Source: Deltaproteobacteria bacterium
GTDB lineage: Bacteria; Desulfobacterota; Desulfuromonadia; Desulfuromonadales; Geopsychrobacteraceae
Direction of reading: 5' to 3'
Assembly: GCA_018399135.1 (NCBI GenBank)
Contig: JAGYPB010000019.1
Location: forward strand, 1-48,073
DNA length: 48,073 nt
Shown here one piece after another: positions 34,044 through 42,675 of this stretch. Below the pieces are notes generated by a model. It did no database searches. It was not told the origin of the DNA and saw only the letters and a program-made list of their open reading frames with translations. Positions within the stretch are counted from its first letter, which is position 1. Every line of letters starts with the position of its first letter. The position numbers were made by a program, and so were the translations under genes.

Positions 34044-35108
34044 ATGGATCTGCAGATTCTTCCGATTGATCAACCCAATCCACCGATCAGCGATGAAAAC
34101 AACCTGGTATTCGGTAAGCAGTTTACCGATCGTATGTTTGTGATGGAGTACGACACGGGTAAGGGCTGGCATTCTGCCCGTATTCAACCCTACGCACCTT
34201 TTGTGCTCGACCCGGCCGCCATGGTTTTTCACTACGCCCAGGAGATTTTTGAAGGGCTCAAGGCGTTTCGTCGTGCCGATGGCACGATTGCCCTTTTTCG
34301 TCCCGCTGACAACTTCGCGCGTTTTAATCGCAGCGCCCGGCGTATGTGCATGCCTGAGGTTGATGAGAGTTTTTTGCTCGACGCCCTGCTCAAGCTGATT
34401 CGCTTCGAAGCCGACTGGGTTCCCCATAATGAGGGAACCAGCCTGTATATTCGCCCGACCATGATCGCCACTGAGCCAATGCTTGGGGTGCGCCCGTCTA
34501 ATAAATATTTGTGCTACATCATCCTGTCGCCGGTAGGGGCCTATTACAAGGGCGGGGTCGCACCGGTGAAAATCTGGATCTCCGACTATTATGTACGCGC
34601 TACCGAAGGGGGCACCGGGGAGGCAAAAACCGGCGGAAACTATGCCGCCAGCCTCTATGCCGCCAAGCAGGCCGCTGAAAACGGTTACGATCAGGTATTG
34701 TGGCTTGACGCCAAAGAAAAACGTTTTGTTGAAGAGGTCGGCAGCATGAATATGCTGTTTCTTTATGATGGCAAGATTATCACCTCGCCCCTTCGTGGAA
34801 CCGTTCTTGATGGTATCACCCGACGCAGTGCCCTGACGCTGCTTGGTGAAATGGGCTACCAGATTGAGGAGCGTGCCCTGACCGTAGATGAGGTGATGGA
34901 GGGTGCGACAAATGGACGTTTAACCGAGGCCTTTGGTACCGGCACGGCGGTTGTTATCTCTCCGGTCGGTTCATTCTGCTACAAAGAGTCTTGTGTCCAG
35001 TTGGGCGACGGTCAACCTGGTAAGTTGACGATGAAACTTTATCACCAGCTGACCGATATCCAGTATGGTAAGGAACCAGATCCTTATAGCTGGGTCACAT
35101 TACTGTAG
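34044..35108 (+). CDS. ilvE: Branched-chain amino acid aminotransferase IlvE
   Basis: A 354-residue PLP enzyme of the group II (longer) BCAT type; it transfers amino groups between branched-chain amino acids and 2-oxoglutarate. Seen: FHYAQEIFEGLKAFR, RPTMIATEPMLGVRPS, the PLP-lysine region GTGEAKTGGNYAASL, LWLDAKEKRFVEEVGSMN, and ITRRSALTLLGEMGY. The start at 34044 follows GGAGAAATGAGTC. The upstream region carries dispersed element copy 4. A hairpin follows the stop. Confidence 0.94.
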   Translation: MDLQILPIDQPNPPISDENNLVFGKQFTDRMFVMEYDTGKGWHSARIQPYAPFVLDPAAMVFHYAQEIFEGLKAFRRADGTIALFRPADNFARFNRSARRMCMPEVDESFLLDALLKLIRFEADWVPHNEGTSLYIRPTMIATEPMLGVRPSNKYLCYIILSPVGAYYKGGVAPVKIWISDYYVRATEGGTGEAKTGGNYAASLYAAKQAAENGYDQVLWLDAKEKRFVEEVGSMNMLFLYDGKIITSPLRGTVLDGITRRSALTLLGEMGYQIEERALTVDEVMEGATNGRLTEAFGTGTAVVISPVGSFCYKESCVQLGDGQPGKLTMKLYHQLTDIQYGKEPDPYSWVTLL

Positions 35109-35124
35109 CTCTTCTCTCTTAAGG

Positions 35125-35150
35125 CCGGATGCGCCTGTTGGCGCATCTGG
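35125..35150. terminator. Hairpin between convergent ilvE and the cytochrome operon
   Basis: The core arms GATGCGCC (35128-35135) and GGCGCATC (35140-35147) are perfect with a TGTT loop, and the outer CCG/TGG extends the stem to 11 pairs. A short T-rich stretch is present only upstream on the plus strand (CTTCTCTCTT). It probably terminates transcription between the convergent genes. Confidence 0.55.
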
Positions 35151-35183
35151 TGAATCACTCCCGTCCGTAATATCTTGCCGTGA

Positions 35184-35684
35184 TTACAGGTTTTCTGAAA
35201 CACCATCGAAGCCGTGCATTGTGCCCTGGTTGTAAAGGCGTAGATGACACTGATCCAGCCCATAGAGCAGCAGACCAATCAGCAGTACGGGTAAAAAATG
35301 TTCAGCGATGCTACCGGTGAAGCTGTAAAAGAAATAGAAAGCGCTGCGGTAGCCGAGCTGATTCCAGGTGCCTGTCGGTTTGCTGCGGTAAGCCAGCGCC
35401 TTCAACCCCAGAACCACGGAAGAGCCAAAATAAACGGCCAGGGCGGTACTGATCATATAGGCCGGTGGTGGGTAGCCGAGGAGTTGGCGCAGAGGCTCGG
35501 AGGCCATGGCAAACAGGTTCAGGTCGCGCACATTGTAGGCGCAGATACTTGCCAGTAGAAAAAGAAACAGTTCCCACAGGTTGTGGCGTGCCAGATGATG
35601 TCCATTATCACGCAATGCACGGATCTTCTGCGGTTGGTTCATGTGGGCGGGGATGCCACCCTTGGATTGATCATTCTTTGTCAT
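35184..35684 (-). CDS. Membrane protein of the cytochrome operon
   Basis: A 166-residue integral membrane protein that I do not recognise. Seen: a hydrophilic N-terminus to about residue 35, then three to four hydrophobic segments (LWELFLFLLASICAY, YMISTALAVYFGSSVVLGL, FYFFYSFTGSIA, LPVLLIGLLLYGL). No heme or metal motif. The start at 35684 follows GGAGG at a good distance. It is the last gene of the operon, 72 bases after the cytochrome b gene. It may be a membrane partner of the b/c complex (inference). Confidence 0.75.
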   Translation of the reverse strand: MTKNDQSKGGIPAHMNQPQKIRALRDNGHHLARHNLWELFLFLLASICAYNVRDLNLFAMASEPLRQLLGYPPPAYMISTALAVYFGSSVVLGLKALAYRSKPTGTWNQLGYRSAFYFFYSFTGSIAEHFLPVLLIGLLLYGLDQCHLRLYNQGTMHGFDGVSENL

Positions 35685-35756
35685 ATTGGCCTCCACTGGG
35701 ACACCGGCTGCTTCGGGTCCTGCCGCTCTTTTAAAGCAAGTAGTCGCGCCCGTTGA

Positions 35757-36431
35757 TCAGCGGGTTGAAACCGTACCGATACTTTCGGGGCTTGAAACCT
35801 CTTCTGCGCCTTCTTCCCAGCCTGTCCACATGGTTTTAATATGCTCAAGTGGTGTGTGACCAAGGGTGGTCAGGTACATGTGGGTTGGCAGAAAGGCGAT
35901 CAGACAGCAGGCGAGGAGAAAATGAAAGTTCATCAGAACCTTCAGGCCGCCCATCATGACGATCACGCCACGTAAGGGCTCGACATTAGTCATGAAGATG
36001 CCGGTCAGGCTGACCAGCGGCATCAGCACAAACATGATGGCCAGATAGGCTGACTTCTGCATCGGATTGAATTTGTTCCTGGGGGTCGGGTGGTGCGGGT
36101 TCTCCCAGCCCAGAAAGTAGGTTAAAAAGTAGAACTTGATCTGACGCAACAGCCCGGTTTTCAACTCGTCAACTTTAGGAACATAAAGGTTTGCCATCGA
36201 GCGAGCGATGAAAACATAGTAGAAAAACCAGAAGGTAAAGGATATGGCGACCACAAATCCGGCGGTATTGTGGAGGTAGATGACCGATTTATAGTTGCCA
36301 AGCAGGGTAATGTACTCAGGAAATCGGATCTGCGCCCCGGAAACGGCCAGGGTGATGATGCCAAAAGCGTTCAGCCAATGCCAGATGCGAACCGGTGTCG
36401 GTTGCAGATAAACTTTTTTATTTTCACTCAT
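35757..36431 (-). CDS. b-type diheme cytochrome (CbcB-like)
   Basis: A 224-residue cytochrome b of the b561 / Ni-Fe hydrogenase and formate dehydrogenase gamma-subunit type. Seen: four hydrophobic segments and candidate heme ligands in RIWHWLNAFG (TM1), IYLHNTAGFVV (TM2), and NFHFLLAC and FLPTHMY (TM4 region). It should take electrons from menaquinol and pass them to the heptaheme cytochrome encoded 12 bases upstream. The pairing of a diheme b-type and a seven-heme c-type cytochrome resembles CbcBA of Geobacter sulfurreducens, used for low-potential respiration; this assignment is by gene order and heme count, not by alignment. The start at 36431 follows AAGGGGATTTGGTC. Confidence 0.82.
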   Translation of the reverse strand: MSENKKVYLQPTPVRIWHWLNAFGIITLAVSGAQIRFPEYITLLGNYKSVIYLHNTAGFVVAISFTFWFFYYVFIARSMANLYVPKVDELKTGLLRQIKFYFLTYFLGWENPHHPTPRNKFNPMQKSAYLAIMFVLMPLVSLTGIFMTNVEPLRGVIVMMGGLKVLMNFHFLLACCLIAFLPTHMYLTTLGHTPLEHIKTMWTGWEEGAEEVSSPESIGTVSTR

Positions 36432-36443
36432 GACCAAATCCCC

Positions 36444-37487
36444 TTAGTGTTGGCGGTTTTTGCGGGTTAAAAATCGCAGTAATCCATGACCAAACGGCAT
36501 CACCAGGCCACCACAGATAATAATCAGGCCGATAATGTTCATCGACGCGCTTCTGGTTGTACCAACCATATAAAAGTCGGGTGTACCGTACAGAGCCTCC
36601 AGAACGGCGCCTTGCTCTACCGGGATCCGTTGATAACCGCCATCGCGATTCGGGATGGCAAGAAAACTGGTTTGCAGACTTTCCGGTCCGGATACGTGAC
36701 AGAAGGTGCAGTCGTAGCGGTTGTCAAGCGTCGACAAATCATGCGATACGTCACTCGGTACCATGGTTCCTGCCAGGCGCAGGTCACGATACTCCGGATT
36801 ACGGTTGAACCCTTTTAGCTCCCTTAGGGTAATGAAGTTGTCACCGTCGGTATCGATCAGGCTCAGGATTCCCGCCTTACCGCTGATTTCCTGTAATGTT
36901 TGATAACCGGGCAGTTCATAGCGGCTCAAAAAGCGGTCATCCTGTTTGGCGGCAATGTTGAGCACAATCTCGTACCCTTCAGAGCCGGTATGACAGGTGA
37001 TGCAGGGCAGTTTGGCGATATGCAGGTTGGCCTGTGGTAGCCACTCATTGTGCAGATCAACCATCGCTGGTGCTTCGTGACACTTAAAGCACTTGTCGTT
37101 CATGTCGTAACCGGCCATAGCGTCCATGGCGCGAACCTCGTGGGGATTGTGGCAATCACCACAGGTGGCATAGTTGGCATGATCGGTCATCATATATTCC
37201 TGTCCCAGATGATCGTGACAGTCGAGACAGGTCGCCCTGCTCAGTTCACTGTCACCATTGGGGTGTTCGTCGCCGATCGCGTCATGGCAGGTGCTGCATC
37301 CAAGCATGGCGTGGGCGGTGGTATCAAAGGTTGACCCCTCAATCAGTAACGGCCCGCTTACTATGTCAGCATCACCATGGCACATGAGGCAGTAATCCGC
37401 ATCCATGGCCGGCAAGGAACAGGGCACGAGGAGCAACAGCGAACACAACGCTATACGCAATAGATTGTTTATATAAGAACAGTTCAT
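36444..37487 (-). CDS. Heptaheme cytochrome c (CbcA-like) with an EF-hand loop
   Basis: A 347-residue periplasmic, membrane-anchored multiheme cytochrome. Seen: a signal peptide (hydrophobic to about residue 27), then seven CxxCH motifs at about residues 33 (CLMCH), 64 (CSTCH), 87 (CLDCH), 109 (CGDCH), 133 (CFKCH), 162 (CITCH) and 260 (CTFCH). Between hemes six and seven, residues 212-223 read DTDGDNFITLRE, a nearly canonical EF-hand calcium loop (genomic 36819-36854). A hydrophobic C-terminal anchor (SMNIIGLIIICGGLV) precedes a basic tail. The start at 37487 has AAAGGA upstream; the longer reading to 37559 lacks a signal peptide. Together with the b-type cytochrome it forms a probable menaquinol-oxidising complex. 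Confidence 0.88.
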   Translation of the reverse strand: MNCSYINNLLRIALCSLLLLVPCSLPAMDADYCLMCHGDADIVSGPLLIEGSTFDTTAHAMLGCSTCHDAIGDEHPNGDSELSRATCLDCHDHLGQEYMMTDHANYATCGDCHNPHEVRAMDAMAGYDMNDKCFKCHEAPAMVDLHNEWLPQANLHIAKLPCITCHTGSEGYEIVLNIAAKQDDRFLSRYELPGYQTLQEISGKAGILSLIDTDGDNFITLRELKGFNRNPEYRDLRLAGTMVPSDVSHDLSTLDNRYDCTFCHVSGPESLQTSFLAIPNRDGGYQRIPVEQGAVLEALYGTPDFYMVGTTRSASMNIIGLIIICGGLVMPFGHGLLRFLTRKNRQH

Positions 37488-37555
37488 CCTGATTCCTTTC
37501 CGTGCACATCGTGAAGTGTGGCAATCCGGTCGCAAAGACCATGGAAAGAATGTTT

Positions 37556-37804
37556 TCATCTGGTTTTTACCTGAACGGTCTTTGCTTCTGCCCGCGTTTT
37601 TTTACCGAAGATCCCTTTTGCAATGCCGAAGACCATGGCCACCAGAGGAGCAAACTGAAGCAGGATGATCAGCGCGCAGGTTCCCAGGAACAGATAAGTC
37701 AGCACCATGCTGTTGTCTTCACGCGCACCGGCCTGGGCGAAAGCGGGGACGAGGGTGCCAAGCGAAAAGATCAGCGACAGAATAACTTGTTTCATTTTTT
37801 TCAT
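37556..37804 (-). CDS. Small membrane protein with QxAP motif
   Basis: An 82-residue protein. Seen: a cleavable signal peptide (MKKMKQVILSLIFSLGTLVPAFAQ), one long hydrophobic helix (about 36-65) containing LLQFAPLVAMVFGIAKG, and a basic tail. The helix shares the pattern Q-x-A-P then G-x-x-K with the small protein at 38264-38497, so the two appear to be paralogues on either side of the receiver gene. The start at 37804 is set by AAGGAG. Probably an accessory subunit of the cytochrome complex; the function is unknown. Confidence 0.75.
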   Translation of the reverse strand: MKKMKQVILSLIFSLGTLVPAFAQAGAREDNSMVLTYLFLGTCALIILLQFAPLVAMVFGIAKGIFGKKTRAEAKTVQVKTR

Positions 37805-37847
37805 GACATACTCCTTTTTAAGAGAATAGATGTGGTGACTTAAAGGG

Positions 37848-38243
37848 TCAGTTGGCAATCAACGGAGCTCCACCCAGTGCATATTCAACAACAGAAATAA
37901 GTTCCTCATTGTCTTCCTGGTTGACCGGCTTCAGGGCATGGTAGAAGATCCCGTCTTCGCGGATACGCCGCAGGGTTTCTAATGAACTGTCATCGGAAAC
38001 CAGAATAATCCGCAGATCCTTGTTGCAGCGGCGCATCAGGGCAATAACATCAACAGCAGAGATCTTTTCTTCAAAGCTGTCACCAAGGATGACAATCGGC
38101 TGATTTTTTCTCACAATCTGGGCGATTGCGTAGGCCGCAGAAGCGGTTGTGGTGACTTCGTAGTTAGATTTTTCAAAAAACCCCGCCATTTTCTTCTGTG
38201 CGGAAGTATCGCGATCAACAATCATCACCTTACGTGCATACAT
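37848..38243 (-). CDS. Single-domain receiver protein in the cytochrome operon
   Basis: A 131-residue receiver domain without output domain. Seen: MIVDRDTS (acidic pair), phosphoacceptor Asp in PIVILGDSFEE, switch Ser in IILVSDD, and Lys in YHALKPVNQE. All key residues are present; a Gly precedes the phosphoacceptor in place of the usual Leu/Thr. The start at 38243 follows GGGAGGCCACC. Its place inside an electron-transfer operon suggests it feeds the state of the histidine kinase or the membrane complex into signalling (inference). Confidence 0.85.
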   Translation of the reverse strand: MYARKVMIVDRDTSAQKKMAGFFEKSNYEVTTTASAAYAIAQIVRKNQPIVILGDSFEEKISAVDVIALMRRCNKDLRIILVSDDSSLETLRRIREDGIFYHALKPVNQEDNEELISVVEYALGGAPLIAN

Positions 38244-38263
38244 GGTGGCCTCCCTGGGTTGGC

Positions 38264-38497
38264 TCAGCGGGTTGATTTGTCGCCCAGCGCATTACTTCCG
38301 TCGCAGGTTTCCTTGATCAGGCCGGAAAGCAGCAGAACAGCGGGTGCGCATTGAAAGCCGACGATGGTGCCTGCGAACAGGATAAAGAGCTTGGTCAGAA
38401 GGGTCGTTTCAAAGCCCATCAACTCCAACAAAATAATTCCGCCGATGAGCAGTGGCGCGAGCACCAGGCCCAGACAAAGGTTATGAATTCTGTTCAT
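38264..38497 (-). CDS. Small membrane protein with QxAP motif
   Basis: A 77-residue protein with two hydrophobic helices (LCLGLVLAPLLIGGIILLEL and LFILFAGTIVGFQCAPAVLLLSGLI). The second helix carries Q-C-A-P then G-x-x-K, as in the protein at 37556-37804. The start at 38497 has GGAG seven bases upstream; an earlier Met at 38512 has none. First gene of the operon, about 35 bases downstream of the expected transcription start of the sigma54 promoter at 38545-38560. Confidence 0.72.
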   Translation of the reverse strand: MNRIHNLCLGLVLAPLLIGGIILLELMGFETTLLTKLFILFAGTIVGFQCAPAVLLLSGLIKETCDGSNALGDKSTR

Positions 38498-38544
38498 GAC
38501 AGTCTCCGACATGGTAAGGGATTAAATATCTTATCTGGTTGTAA

Positions 38545-38560
38545 AGCAAGTTAAGTGCCA
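38545..38560 (-). promoter_or_regulatory. Sigma54 promoter of the cytochrome operon
   Basis: On the minus strand the sequence is TGGCAC (38560-38555), five bases, TTGCT (38549-38545), a perfect match to the sigma54 consensus TGGCAC-N5-TTGCW. Transcription would start near 38533 and run through genes 38497 to 35184. Two AAA+ activator-family genes are encoded just upstream. Confidence 0.9.
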
Positions 38561-38665
38561 CAACAGAAAATTTTTCGTGAAATTTTAAAAAACAATATAA
38601 AACAGTAGCTTAGAGTTTCGTGAGTGGGTAGTAGGAGAGAGTGAAGAAGGATGGAAGCTCAAGGA

Positions 38666-38701
38666 TTCCTGTTTGGCAGGAAAATTCCTTTTGTTCAGGA
38701 A
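38666..38701. promoter_or_regulatory. Tandem palindromes, candidate enhancer sites
   Basis: Two 17-bp palindromes of the form TTCCT(G/T)-N5-CAGGAA lie at 38666-38682 and 38685-38701, 19 bases apart (about two helical turns). They are 106-141 bases upstream of the -24 element of the sigma54 promoter. The first is perfect; the second has one mismatch. This is the usual place and form of sites bound by a dimeric sigma54 activator. Confidence 0.7.
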
Positions 38702-38742
38702 TCCGCCGGTTTCAGCCATCGTCGGCATCAGAGTGATGTCAG

Positions 38743-38790
38743 GCATCTGTTCAGCAGCGGCCCGGCGGTGACAAAAGGAGCTGTCGTTAC
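38743..38790. repeat. Dispersed palindromic element, copy 5 (degenerate)
   Basis: The left end GCATCTGTTCAGC (38743-38755) is clear. The right end CTGTCGTTAC (38781-38790) is a poor match to GCTGAATAGTTA. It lies directly downstream of the stop codon at 38795 of the degenerate activator. Confidence 0.45.
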
Positions 38791-38794
38791 GAGG

Positions 38795-39733
38795 TTATAG
38801 CCCTTTTTTGCGGGCAGAGGACAGGTGCAGGGTCTGAATGCGGATATGAGCAGGCAGATCCTTGGCATAAAGGGTTTTTTGCTCGCCGGCACAGAGCAGG
38901 GACTGTTCCAGGGTGTTGATCAGCTCGCGAACGTTGCCCGGCCAGGAATAGAGCGTCAGCAGGTTAAGATATTCAGGAGACAATTGTTTTTCCACAACTC
39001 CGGCGCCGGCACAAAACTGTTGACAATAGTACCGGGCGAGTTGCTCGATATCGGTGCTGCGACCTGCCAGAAGAGGCAGTGCAATGTGGCATTCCCGCAA
39101 CTGCTCAAGCAGGGGGGCGGAAAAATTGCCGTGGCGTACCAAATCATCAGGGTCATTGCAGCTCAGACTGATCAAGCGGCAGGCAAGAGGTTGTTTTAAC
39201 AGGGTCGCCAGGTGTTCCTGTGCCGCCGGCTGCAGTTCGTCGATATCTTCAAGAATCAGGCTGCCATTGCCTGCTTCATCAAAGAGGGTGCCGATGCGCG
39301 CCAGAGGATCGGGGTGATTGAACTGACGACAGGGGATAGTAATCAGGGGGCGTTGTGCGCGCCGTGACTGGCGGTGGATCAGCTGGGCAAAAAAGTTTTT
39401 CCCGGTTCCGGTGGCGCCCTGTATCAGCGCCGCAGCATCAGTCTCTGCCATCGCGCACGCCAGGCCGGCGGCGATCTGTATGCGGGCATCCGCAGCGATA
39501 ACAGTTGGCTGTGGGGGGCGAGGTGTTTCAGTGCCTCGATTCCTGGGCCGCAGGGTCTTTTCCTGCCCAGCAGGATCTCTTTCCCATTGCGCAGGACTTG
39601 GCTCGGCCAGATCCGTCCTGGTGGTGAGATCATGCAATTGTTCAAGAAGTTGTTCGAGACATGTACGACTCAGACAGAGTTGTTCTATCAGTACTTTAAG
39701 TTCAGGGATCTTGGGCGCGCATTGCTGGGTCAT
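38795..39733 (-). CDS. Degenerate AAA+ activator-like protein lacking GAFTGA
   Basis: A 312-residue relative of sigma54 activators. Seen: a helical N-terminus (about 1-60), Walker A GATGTGKN (about 106-113), Walker B GSLILEDIDEL (about 148-158), and sensor [21 protein letters not shown]. The segment between strand 2 and Walker B that should carry the GAFTGA loop is about 20 residues too short and has no such motif. The Arg-finger region (LREDLYYRL type) is replaced by LLEQLRECHI. There is no Fis helix-turn-helix at the C-terminus. It should therefore not open sigma54 promoters or bind enhancers; it may modulate the full activator encoded next upstream, for example by forming mixed hexamers (inference). 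The start at 39733 has AAAGG upstream. Confidence 0.82.
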   Translation of the reverse strand: MTQQCAPKIPELKVLIEQLCLSRTCLEQLLEQLHDLTTRTDLAEPSPAQWERDPAGQEKTLRPRNRGTETPRPPQPTVIAADARIQIAAGLACAMAETDAAALIQGATGTGKNFFAQLIHRQSRRAQRPLITIPCRQFNHPDPLARIGTLFDEAGNGSLILEDIDELQPAAQEHLATLLKQPLACRLISLSCNDPDDLVRHGNFSAPLLEQLRECHIALPLLAGRSTDIEQLARYYCQQFCAGAGVVEKQLSPEYLNLLTLYSWPGNVRELINTLEQSLLCAGEQKTLYAKDLPAHIRIQTLHLSSARKKGL

Positions 39734-39847
39734 GGTATATTCGCCTTTTGGTAAAGGGCTTCTGGTGTTGTTGTCAGCAAATAAAGCATGCATAAGATGC
39801 GCCAAACTGCAGGCAGGTGTCCGTTGGAGTGGGTCGGGGTAAGGAGA

Positions 39848-41259
39848 TCAACTCTTGCGGCTGATGTCGTATTTTTTCAGCAGCGCGTAAAGGCGTGATT
39901 GAGACAACCCGGAGATGTCACAGGCCAGGCCAATATCCGTATGGGCCTGGGACATCAGGGTGGTCAGGTAGTGCTGCTCGGCACGGTTTAATAACTCTTC
40001 ACGATAATCCTGCAGCGTGGGAAGGCTTTCCGGTGCCAGGATCGGGGACGTCGGCTCCGGTTCGGCATTGTTTTTTTCGATAGCGGCACGGCGCACATGA
40101 ACGCGGATATGGCTCGGTAGATGCTGGGGGAAGAGGGTCGGATCAAATTGTGCTGCAGTGAGTGTCCTTTCCAGGGTGTTGACCAGCTCCCGGACGTTGC
40201 CGGGCCAGGGGTAGAGCATCAGCATGTTGAGGAATTCCGTATCCAGCCCTTTGGGCCCGCTGCAGTGCTGTTCGCAGAAGCGATCAACATAGTGGCGGGT
40301 TAGCGGCTTGATGTCGTCTTTGCGTTTACGCAGAGGAGGGAGTTCAATTACAAAAGAGCGTAGACGGAAGAGCAGATCGCTACGAAAAGAACCTTCCTCA
40401 GCCATTGCATCGAGGTCGCGATTGGTAGCAGCGATCAGGCGGAAATCACTTTCTATCTCGTGTGTCCCTCCCAGAGGTCGGAAGCGACGTTCCTGCAATA
40501 CCCGCAAAAAGGCTTTTTGCAGGCTGATCGGTAGTTCCCCGACCTCGTCAAGAAACAGGGTGCCTTTGTGCGCCTGCTTTACCAGCCCGTCACGGCTGCG
40601 TTCCGCACCGGTAAAGGCACCCTTTTCGTGGCCGAAGAGCAGGCTTTCTACCAGGGTCTCCGGCAGGGCAGTACAGTCAACGACAACGAAGTTTTCGCTC
40701 CGGCGAGCACTGTTTTCGTGAACTGCCCGAGCGAACAGCTCCTTGCCGGTGCCGGTTTCGCCACTGATAAAAACATGGGCATCGCTCCCGGCAGATTGGG
40801 CGACCAGATCCAGGCAGCAGGCATTCAGTGCAGGGCTGCTGCCGATGATATTGGGCCGGTGCAGTGGGTCGTGGTTTTCTCGCCACGCAGCACTGCCTGT
40901 TTCTTCTTTGCGGTACTGCAGGGCGCGTTCCAGCGACAGGGTGACTTCGATGGAAAATCCTTCTCGATATAGTCCCAGGCGCCACTTTGATAGCGGTTCA
41001 GCCCCATCCGGATCCCCAGGCCGGTAATAATGATCACTTCCGGCGCTGAGGGCGTTGCATTGATCTGCGCCAGCAGATCCAGCCCGTTGCCGTCCGGCAT
41101 TTGACGTCGAGAAAGGCGATGTCGAAGTCGTGCGTTCCAAGCAGAGACCTTCCCCTGTTGCAGGGTTGTCGCACAGGTTGGCGAGTGACCTTGCGTTGAA
41201 CCAGTGCCGACAGGGTCGCACACATCATTTCATCATCAATAATCAGGATGTTACTTCAT
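39848..41259 (-). CDS. Sigma54-dependent response regulator (BccR-like), receiver frameshifted
   Basis: The AAA+ and DNA-binding parts are in one frame (from about 40970 down to 39848): Walker A GETGTGKE, intact GHEKGAFTGAERSRDG, Walker [41 protein letters not shown], and a Fis-type C-terminus (DIGLACDISGLSQSRLYALLKKY). The N-terminal receiver is readable only by changing frame: ATG 41259 with one extra T near codon 3 gives MKNILIIDDEMM, then FDIAFLDV, MPDGNGLDLLAQI, PEVIIITG, and SGAWDYIEK. At least three single-base indels fall in 40960-41255. It is probably the activator of the cytochrome operon, like BccR for cbcBA in Geobacter (analogy). The partner kinase is encoded upstream. Confidence 0.82.
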
Positions 41260-42675
41260 TCGCGAATTCCAGCCCGGGCGTTGCCATTAGTTGTTCCACC
41301 GTTGCCAGTAGTTCGCTGAGTCGACCGGCTTCAGCAATAATTTCCTGATCCCCAGGGCTGCTACATCTGCATTGCTGACGGCCGGCTCAGTCTCCGCGAT
41401 GAACCGCCACAGAGAATAATCGACCCGGCCGGAGTTGTAACGCCTCTGCCGCAAGCTGGGTGCCGGTCAGTGGGGCTGGTCTGTCGTTGATCAGCATGAT
41501 CGCAGGTGGAAAAGACTCCGGCGTAGCAGGTCGAGTACGACCCGGCTGTCGGTATGGGCTGTTACCTGGTAGCCGAAACGCTCGATACACCTTTTATGGT
41601 GGTGACATAGTCGACTTCGTCATCCACAAAACAGGATGTGTCCCTTACCGCTGCATGGGTTGCAAGCTGGTTTCGTCATCGCCGGCACCTTCTGGGGAGG
41701 TTGTCACCGGTAACAGAATGGTAAAGGTGGTGCCGCGGCCACTATGGCTGCAGCAGAAATGTGGCCTTTGTGGGTCTGATACAATCCCGCACATAGACAG
41801 GCCTAGTCCGGTTCCTTGCCCTGCCCTTGGTGGTGAAAAAGGATCAAAGATGCGATCCAGAACGTCGCGACTCATGCCCAGACCAAGCTGTCAGTAAATC
41901 AACAGTTGAACGTAATTGCCGCTGGGCAGTTCAGGATAATTCATACGCCCGCCCACAGCCAGGCTGATTTCGTCGAGATATTAAGCACCCATGTTCCTTC
42001 CATCGCATCGGCGGCATTGGTACACAGGTTCATCAGAACCTGATGGATCTGGTTTGATCAGCACAAACCAGGCTCAGCTGGGCGGAATTTGTTGTTGTAG
42101 TTCAATTGTCGTTGGCAGGGCGGCCCGCAGCATGCTGACACACCTCAATGACATGGGTTAAACTGATCGTTGTTATGGGCCGATCGTTTTGTTGACTGAT
42201 GGTCAGAAATTGACGGATCAGGCTTCGCCGCGCAGGCCGGCCTTGAGGATCAGCTCGAGGAACGGGCGCTGGGGGTCGTGCTCGTCAACGTCTTCCAGGC
42301 ACATCCGGTGTTGGTGATGATGATGGCCAGAATATTATTGGAAATCATGGGCGATTCCACCTGAGGGTTGCCAGGGCCTCCATCTTCTGAGCTTGCTTCT
42401 AAACTGGCGTTGGAGGATAACTTCCTGACTGATATCCCGAACGGTGGCAACATAGCGATGATGCTGCCATCGGTGTCGAAGACCGGCGCAATCCAGGCAT
42501 CGATATCGTAGGGGGTACCATCGCTACGCTGTTGATAGCGTCCCGAGAGGCTGATTGCTGTAAACACCCTGAGTGATAGCGCGATAAAATTCGGATTGCG
42601 TTGTGAGCAATCAAAGTTGTGTGAGAGAGACGCCGACACAGTGATTTCCTGAACCCCGCACAGATGGAGTGAAAG
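41243..42675 (-). pseudogene. Frameshifted C-terminal part of hybrid histidine kinase
   Basis: Continuation of the kinase gene, broken into several frames. Recognisable pieces in order: a PAS-like segment (GRYQQRSDGTPYDIDAWIAP, FDTDGSIIAM), an H-box with GGIAHDF then NNILAIIITNTG, the ATPase G-box FDPF then GQGTGLGLSMCGIV with GRGTTFTILLPV, and a C-terminal receiver remnant (LTGTQLAAEALQLRPG then GRLSELLATVEQLM). All parts of a full-length hybrid kinase are present, so only single-base indels separate this from an intact gene. It ends next to the start of the sigma54 response regulator, its probable partner. Confidence 0.7.
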
